Below the pieces are notes generated by a model, which was given only the letters and a program-made list of their open reading frames with translations, was not told where the DNA came from and ran no database searches. 64,000 nt of DNA from Erythrophleum ivorense (Eukaryota; Streptophyta; Magnoliopsida; Fabales; Fabaceae). Position 1 is the first letter of the stretch; every line of letters begins with the position of its first letter. Location of the stretch: the NCBI GenBank assembly GCA_026724425.1, contig JAIUCV010000003.1, forward strand, positions 41,937,283-42,001,282, in the 5' to 3' direction. Both the position numbers and the translations under genes were made by a program. Positions 60,800-64,000 of the stretch are shown here, in pieces.

Positions 60800-63002
60800 T
60801 TCAAAATTTTAAAATAGATTTATAAATTTTTTCTTATATAACTAAATTTTATTATTAGTAAATTTATTATTTTGTTAATAAACTTATTACATGCTAGATT
60901 AAATAAATAATTTTTTAGTTTTATTTTTTATACAAATAATTATATAAAATTTAAACCATATATAAATAATTTTTTGAAATATTACATTTTATTAGTGAAA
61001 TATTAAATTTATTAACGCCAGGTACACCTCATATTTTATTGGTTTAGTGCATATCAAGTATTACTATGAAATAGTGATGTCTAATAAAAATTAAAAAATA
61101 TATTTTATATAAATTGTAGCATTAAAAAATTATAAATATTGAATGGCAAAAAATTTATAAATATCATATGAATACTTTACGTTAAAAAATGAAATTTTAA
61201 ATATGATAAAAAATGATTTTCTATCTGTAAGTTTTACTTAATCATAATCCTCAAATTAAAAAAAAATTACATTGATATGAGTTACAAGACTTAAACATCA
61301 GTTTAAATATGGGAACAAGTTTATTCAAATTCAAAATATTGTAATTAAAATAAATTCAAATTATTATATAGATGTATATTTTTCTATACACAGAGCCTAA
61401 AAATAGTTTTTTTTTTAAAAGCCTTTTAAAACTGCAACATTTAATATATATATATATATATATAAACAAAGATTTGATTTTCGTGAGTAAATAGGACTTG
61501 TGATAAATGTATATAATATTTAAGAGAGACTGAAATAAAAGAATAAAAAAAATATAATTTATTATTTTTATTTGTTATTAAGTTTTAATTTTTAAATATA
61601 TATTATGCATTTATTTGTTAAATATTTATTTATTAAAGACCAAAAGAAAATTCAGATCGAACTTAACGGCCAGAGGACGAAGCTGTAGTAAAGCAGGAAA
61701 ACGCGTTTTCTGAATATGGTGGGACCCGCAAAGAAAAGTAATTGACGCTGGGGAGTTGACTTGGGGAGGGACGGACGTATTCTTGGGTAAGATTGTACAA
61801 TCTTAATTAATAATTGGACTTGTACTTCCTAATTGGCACGGGATAGCATTGTTTGAAATTGTGTGGTATAATATTCGCTGCATATTAATTATGGTTGGGG
61901 AAAAAATCCGTTTCCATTATATCTTTATATGAATTATATATAATTTATATAAAATTTATTAATATTTTTATTACTTTTTATTTTAACATATTTTAAGTAG
62001 GAAATTAGGATTATTTCTTTATATTTTTATTTCTATATTATTTTTATCTAATTAAATATATAAATAGAATAATATTCCTTTTTTTAATATTATATCAAAT
62101 ATAAGTATTATATTTTATTAATATTTTTATTTCTTTCTATTTGTATATTTAATAATTCCGTATATTGAATGAGGCATAAATCTCCATATTGAAATATGCA
62201 TATGAGCAAAGTTTAGGTCCAAGGTAAATATAAGATCGCCACTCATATTTAGAAAGTAAAACACAGAAATTTTTGTTTAAGTGATGTATATATTTTTTAT
62301 TTTAAGTATAAATAGATCTTATGATTCTGAGTTTAATATCTAGCCTACTTTTCTTTTTTTACTCCCAATTTTCCTGGTGTTATGCTCTTTTATTTTAAAA
62401 AAAATTTGAGTCCTACATTGCACATTCATAGATTTATAATTAGTACTATTCATTTATATCTAATCATAAAATGATCAACAAAAGTTTCTGTTGTATTAGA
62501 AAATCATTCATCATCAGGTAAACGCACGAGATATCAGCAAATTAGGCGGACAGTGAAATCATGAAAAAATCTCAAATAGACTTTTGCTAGTGGATTTATT
62601 AACAAAATTATTATAAACAAACTCATCCATAGATAATGCTAAATCCAATTACTAAGATTTTCTATAACAAGATTTAAACATCGAATTTTGTGTAAATATT
62701 TTTCAAATATATATAAAGATAAAATTTGAAAAATACAAAATCTTTTTAGTTCTTAATTCTTGTCAGTTGGCCATACTTCATTTAATTTGAGTCTTAGTTT
62801 AAGGTAATTTTTTTTCCTATTTGTAATTTAGCTTAGTAGATAGTTCGGGTAAATAGGTTTGTCTTATATATAGGCATTTACTTTTCATTGGCCTTTTAAT
62901 AGTTATTCATTCTTGATTATTCTAGCCCATAGCCTATAGATTCAATAGGCCCAAAATTTAAGAAGCTCCCTCTGAAGGCCCATCTTAAGCCGAAAAGCTT
63001 AA
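60800..63002. other. AT-rich upstream and intergenic sequence
   Basis: No gene seen. 61660-61800 is a GC-richer island with a perfect 14-bp palindrome GAAAACGCGTTTTC (61697-61710) and a TTGACTT W-box-like site near 61758. An AT dinucleotide run lies at about 61445-61464. 62850-62990 has a TATATATAGG and an AGGCCCAAAATT string like LTR leaders, unassigned. Confidence 0.5.
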
Positions 63003-63527
63003 GGTAGTGTTTGGTTCAAAAGAGGGGAGGGGAGGGGAGGGGAGGGGAGGGGAGGAGTTTTAATGATGTGTTGTTTGGTTGATTTGGAGGGGAGGGGAGG
63101 GGAGGGATTTTAATGATATGTTGTTTGGTTAGGGAGGGAAGGGGAAGGATTAATGGACAATTATGCCCTTATGATATTAGAATTAATTTTTTTTTTATTT
63201 TTAAGATATTTTTATATAAATTTTTTTTTATTTTTTATTATAAAAAATAATTTTTTTATTTTTATTTAAAAATATTTTTTATTTTCATAAAAAATTATCT
63301 TAAACCCTATTTAAAAAAATAAGATCCATATTATATTTTAAGTGAGGGGTAATTCAGTCAAAATTTGAAAAAAAATTTCTCTCCCCTCCAAAAACCCCCA
63401 CTTTTGGAGGGGAGGGGAGGGGAGGGGGTATTTTGCCTCCCCTCCCCTCCATTATTTTCAAACCAAACAAGAAAACATCCTCCCCTCCCCTCCCCTCCCC
63501 TCCAAATCCCTCCAACCAAACAAAGCC
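63003..63527. mobile_element. Tourist-like (PIF/Harbinger) MITE with GGGGA arrays, 525 bp
   Basis: Terminal inverted repeats: GGTAGTGTTTGGTT on the left and the complement of GGCTTTGTTTGGTT on the right. They are flanked by a 3-bp duplication TAA (63000-63002 and 63528-63530), as for PIF/Harbinger elements. The subterminal parts are (GGGGA)n arrays on the left and near 63405-63430, and (CCCCT)n on the right, so the element can fold back on itself. The AT-rich centre has no transposase. The Pro-rich open frame over the right half is not a gene. Confidence 0.85.
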
Positions 63528-63530
63528 TAA

Positions 63531-64000
63531 AAGTCATCCTCCATTTTGGTTAAACCACTCTCTTATCCTACGTTAGAAGCCTTAACCTCCTTTTCTCCTG
63601 TCATACCGTACTTAAAAAACCCTCAACTTCAATTTCTAAGCACTAAGGAAACCTTAACCCTCTTTCCCTTAAGAATGGCAAAAATTCCTCAAATTTAGGA
63701 ATTCCTACAAGGATTGTTAATATAAATAAAACTGTCTCATGTTAGCAAGTGCATTAAGCATTCAAACAATGAAGTAGATGTGAGCTTAAGTATTGATCTT
63801 ACGAGAAATGTTATTCTTTTTATAATTAAGGTTTAGTATTATAAAGAATTTTATTCAATTAGTTGTTCTAAATTTCTTGGCTAATATTTACACTTAGTAA
63901 CCCAAGTTGACTTAGTCACTAGGAACCAAAAAGTAGAGAATTAACCATACTACAATGACTTATATGAATGCAAAACTCAAGATTCAAAGCTCGACTCCTA
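63531..64000. other. No gene recognised at the window edge
   Basis: Moderately AT-rich sequence running to the end of the window, with no recognisable coding, repeat boundary or RNA gene. Confidence 0.55.

Noticed and set aside
63365..63553. 62-codon Pro-rich open frame
   Set aside because: Encoded by the CCCCT array of the Tourist-like MITE.
1..64000. CRISPR array, prophage, bacterial operon or biosynthetic cluster
   Set aside because: The sequence is plant nuclear DNA; no spaced identical repeats, phage genes or clustered enzymes were found.

Overview
This 64-kb window looks like nuclear DNA from a flowering plant, most likely a eudicot. The evidence is AT-rich sequence, GT-AG introns, nested Ty3/gypsy and Ty1/copia LTR elements, an Ogre-like LTR, plant-specific families (DUF247, FAR1/FRS, plant mobile domain, VAP4-type MSP protein) and Tourist and hAT MITEs. 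There are no bacterial operons, CRISPR arrays or rRNA genes, and I recognised no tRNA. The species cannot be named from the sequence.

Only two host genes look largely intact. One is a two-exon DUF247 gene on the plus strand (30327-31918, predicted 484 residues). The other is a six-exon VAP4-type vesicle-associated protein gene on the minus strand (60525 down to 57767); its usual short last exon was not found. Broken host-type genes include a FAR1/FRS gene split by an LTR (19053-23770), a thiamine-phosphate synthase (TH1) fragment (26454-26655) and a LINE-type RNase H fragment touching the DUF247 start codon (30042-30346).

Layout: 1-2420 is LTR-like sequence. 2430-16675 is a decayed, 5'-truncated Tekay-like Ty3/gypsy element that has been invaded three times: a 635-bp hAT element in RT, a 2,985-bp solo LTR before integrase, and a 3,736-bp solo LTR in its own 3' LTR. 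16676-30000 holds degenerate repeats, the FAR1 and TH1 pseudogenes, a 1.4-kb inverted repeat and a 331-bp TRIM. 36.2-42.1 kb is a minus-strand composite of a decayed MuDR-type (MULE) transposase followed by a plant mobile domain (PMD) gene, cut by a copia-like solo LTR. 42145-46953 is a 4.8-kb Ogre-like solo LTR, followed by an AT-rich duplicated repeat. 50013-55661 is a complete but dead minus-strand chromovirus with two LTRs, PBS, PPT and chromodomain. 63003-63527 is a Tourist-like MITE with GGGGA arrays.

The main story is repeated insertion and decay: five solo LTRs, each with full or near-full target-site duplications, in only 42 kb, which implies frequent LTR-LTR recombination. The most unusual content is the MULE plus PMD pair, the FAR1 gene split inside its DNA-binding domain, and the CpG-palindrome array in one LTR. 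I found no convincing new host defence or metabolic system.
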